Of a stretch of DNA of 14,825 nucleotides, positions 14,103 to 14,825 are shown in pieces. Both the position numbers and the translations under genes were made by a program. The notes beneath the pieces are model-generated. The model saw only the letters and a program-made list of their open reading frames with translations, searched no databases and was not told the DNA's origin. Origin of the DNA: Methanobacteriota archaeon (GTDB lineage: Archaea > Thermoplasmatota > Poseidoniia > Poseidoniales > Thalassarchaeaceae). The stretch spans positions 51,034-65,858 of the forward strand of contig PBGH01000001.1 in assembly GCA_002720055.1 (NCBI GenBank). Direction: 5' to 3'. Positions within the stretch are counted from its first letter, which is position 1. The number at the start of each line of letters is the position of its first letter.

Positions 14103-14825
14103 TCAGGAAATTTGAAATTTATCAGATAATAGAACTATTTCTCCTGTCCGCAATAGCTCTTTTAGATGTGACAGGGTCTGATCTTCTGATAAGGCTGGAT
14201 GAACTCCTGGGGGATCTGAGTATGCTTTCTTGGCAATTTGCTCAACAGAGCTATGTCCCGATTTGACAGCTTCTAGTACCTTGATGTGACGGACCTTCCT
14301 GTGATTGATATACTCTGATAACAACCTTTTGGGATTGGGAATTAGAGGCCCATGGCCGGGGAAGAGCGTATGGGGGTTGATGTCCCTCAGTCTCTCCAGA
14401 CCAGAGATATAAGCCCCCATATCACCATCGCTTGAGGGGATTAGTATGGATCCGACCATCGTACAGTTATCTGCTGAAACTATGCCTTGCTCCCCAACCA
14501 GACAAATCTGTCCTGGACAGTGGCCAGGAGTCTCGATGACTTCCCATTTCGAGTTGGATGTAGGGCCATCAAGGTGGAAAGTGAAGCCCTCGTGAAGTGC
14601 TACAGTATTCCCAGAGTAAGAAATAGCTTCCAAGGTTTCTGGACTAGCCCAAACGGGTGCTTCGTAAATTTCCGAGATTATTTCCATATCTGCGAGATGA
14701 TCTTGATGTCTGTGTGTGAAAATAGTACAAAGAATCTCACTTCCGTCTTTCCTAACTTCATCCACTTTTATCCTGAGTTCATCGAAGCCCTCTTTGTCCT
14801 TTATCGCTGGATCGATAATGACCCT
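14103..14825 (-). CDS. Metallo-beta-lactamase fold hydrolase with C-terminal winged helix (LACTB2-like), 5' end outside window
   Basis: Partial protein; 240 codons are visible and the frame is open to the right edge, so the GTG at 14765 is not needed as a start. It begins within the first strands (RVIIDPAIKD). The zinc site is nearly complete: THRHQDH (H38, H40, D42, H43), PGHCPGQICL (H102), SADN (D119) and FPGHGP (H158). From about 168 a winged-helix domain follows (YINHRKVRHIKVLEAVKSG ... SHLKELLRTGEIVL), the layout of LACTB2, a mitochondrial endoribonuclease, and of many archaeal and bacterial homologues. Probable function: zinc-dependent hydrolysis of an ester, thioester or phosphodiester. 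RNA cleavage is possible by analogy but not shown. Only a strand or two of the N-terminus is missing. It ends 50 bp before the membrane-protein gene. Confidence 0.9.
   Translation of the reverse strand, partial: RVIIDPAIKDKEGFDELRIKVDEVRKDGSEILCTIFTHRHQDHLADMEIISEIYEAPVWASPETLEAISYSGNTVALHEGFTFHLDGPTSNSKWEVIETPGHCPGQICLVGEQGIVSADNCTMVGSILIPSSDGDMGAYISGLERLRDINPHTLFPGHGPLIPNPKRLLSEYINHRKVRHIKVLEAVKSGHSSVEQIAKKAYSDPPGVHPALSEDQTLSHLKELLRTGEIVLLSDKFQIS

Overview
The window reads as a stretch of archaeal chromosome, most likely from a marine planktonic euryarchaeon of the Marine Group II (Poseidoniales) type. The archaeal call rests on a clear RNA polymerase subunit Rpo6 (RpoK) and an archaeal-style NFACT/RqcH protein. 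The group-level call is inference. It rests on the mix of an aerobic heme A pathway (CtaA/CtaB), a large secreted subtilase with calcium-binding Asp repeats, and bacterial-type catabolic genes (tryptophan 2,3-dioxygenase, thiolase). No rRNA, tRNA, CRISPR array, IS element or phage gene was seen. The DNA is densely coded: every intergenic gap is under about 60 bp.

Layout, on the minus strand except one gene. From the right edge, transcribed leftward: a metallo-beta-lactamase/winged-helix hydrolase (5' end outside the window); a two-helix membrane protein with a Tyr/Asp/Cys-rich ectodomain and an Arg-Gly tail; an alpha/beta hydrolase joined to it by an ATGA overlap; and the ribosome quality-control factor RqcH. 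RqcH ends tail-to-tail with the only plus-strand gene, a RimJ/RimL-like GNAT acetyltransferase, with an 18-bp overlap. The GNAT gene is divergent from tryptophan 2,3-dioxygenase. From there a compact leftward series runs to the left edge: tryptophan 2,3-dioxygenase, acetyl-CoA acetyltransferase, rpo6, ctaA, ctaB, an isopropylmalate-synthase-like acyl-malate synthase, a bile-acid:sodium-symporter-family (BASS) transporter, and a kexin-like secreted protease with a P domain whose 3' end lies outside the window.

How the genes fit together. CtaB converts protoheme IX to heme O and CtaA converts heme O to heme A, which implies an aa3-type oxidase and oxygen respiration. Tryptophan dioxygenase also needs O2. 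The thiolase points to acyl-CoA turnover. The acyl-malate synthase and BASS transporter are adjacent, and their families are linked in plants through 2-oxo-acid metabolism, so a shared substrate is a reasonable hypothesis. The secreted protease fits a heterotrophic life on protein. Recognisable Shine-Dalgarno sequences were seen before rpo6, ctaA and ctaB only, and they affect the choice of non-ATG starts there.

No clearly new multi-gene system is present. The most unusual items are the RGG-tailed membrane protein paired with an alpha/beta hydrolase, the atypical acyl-malate synthase next to a BASS carrier, the archaeal kexin-like protease, and an archaeal tryptophan dioxygenase.
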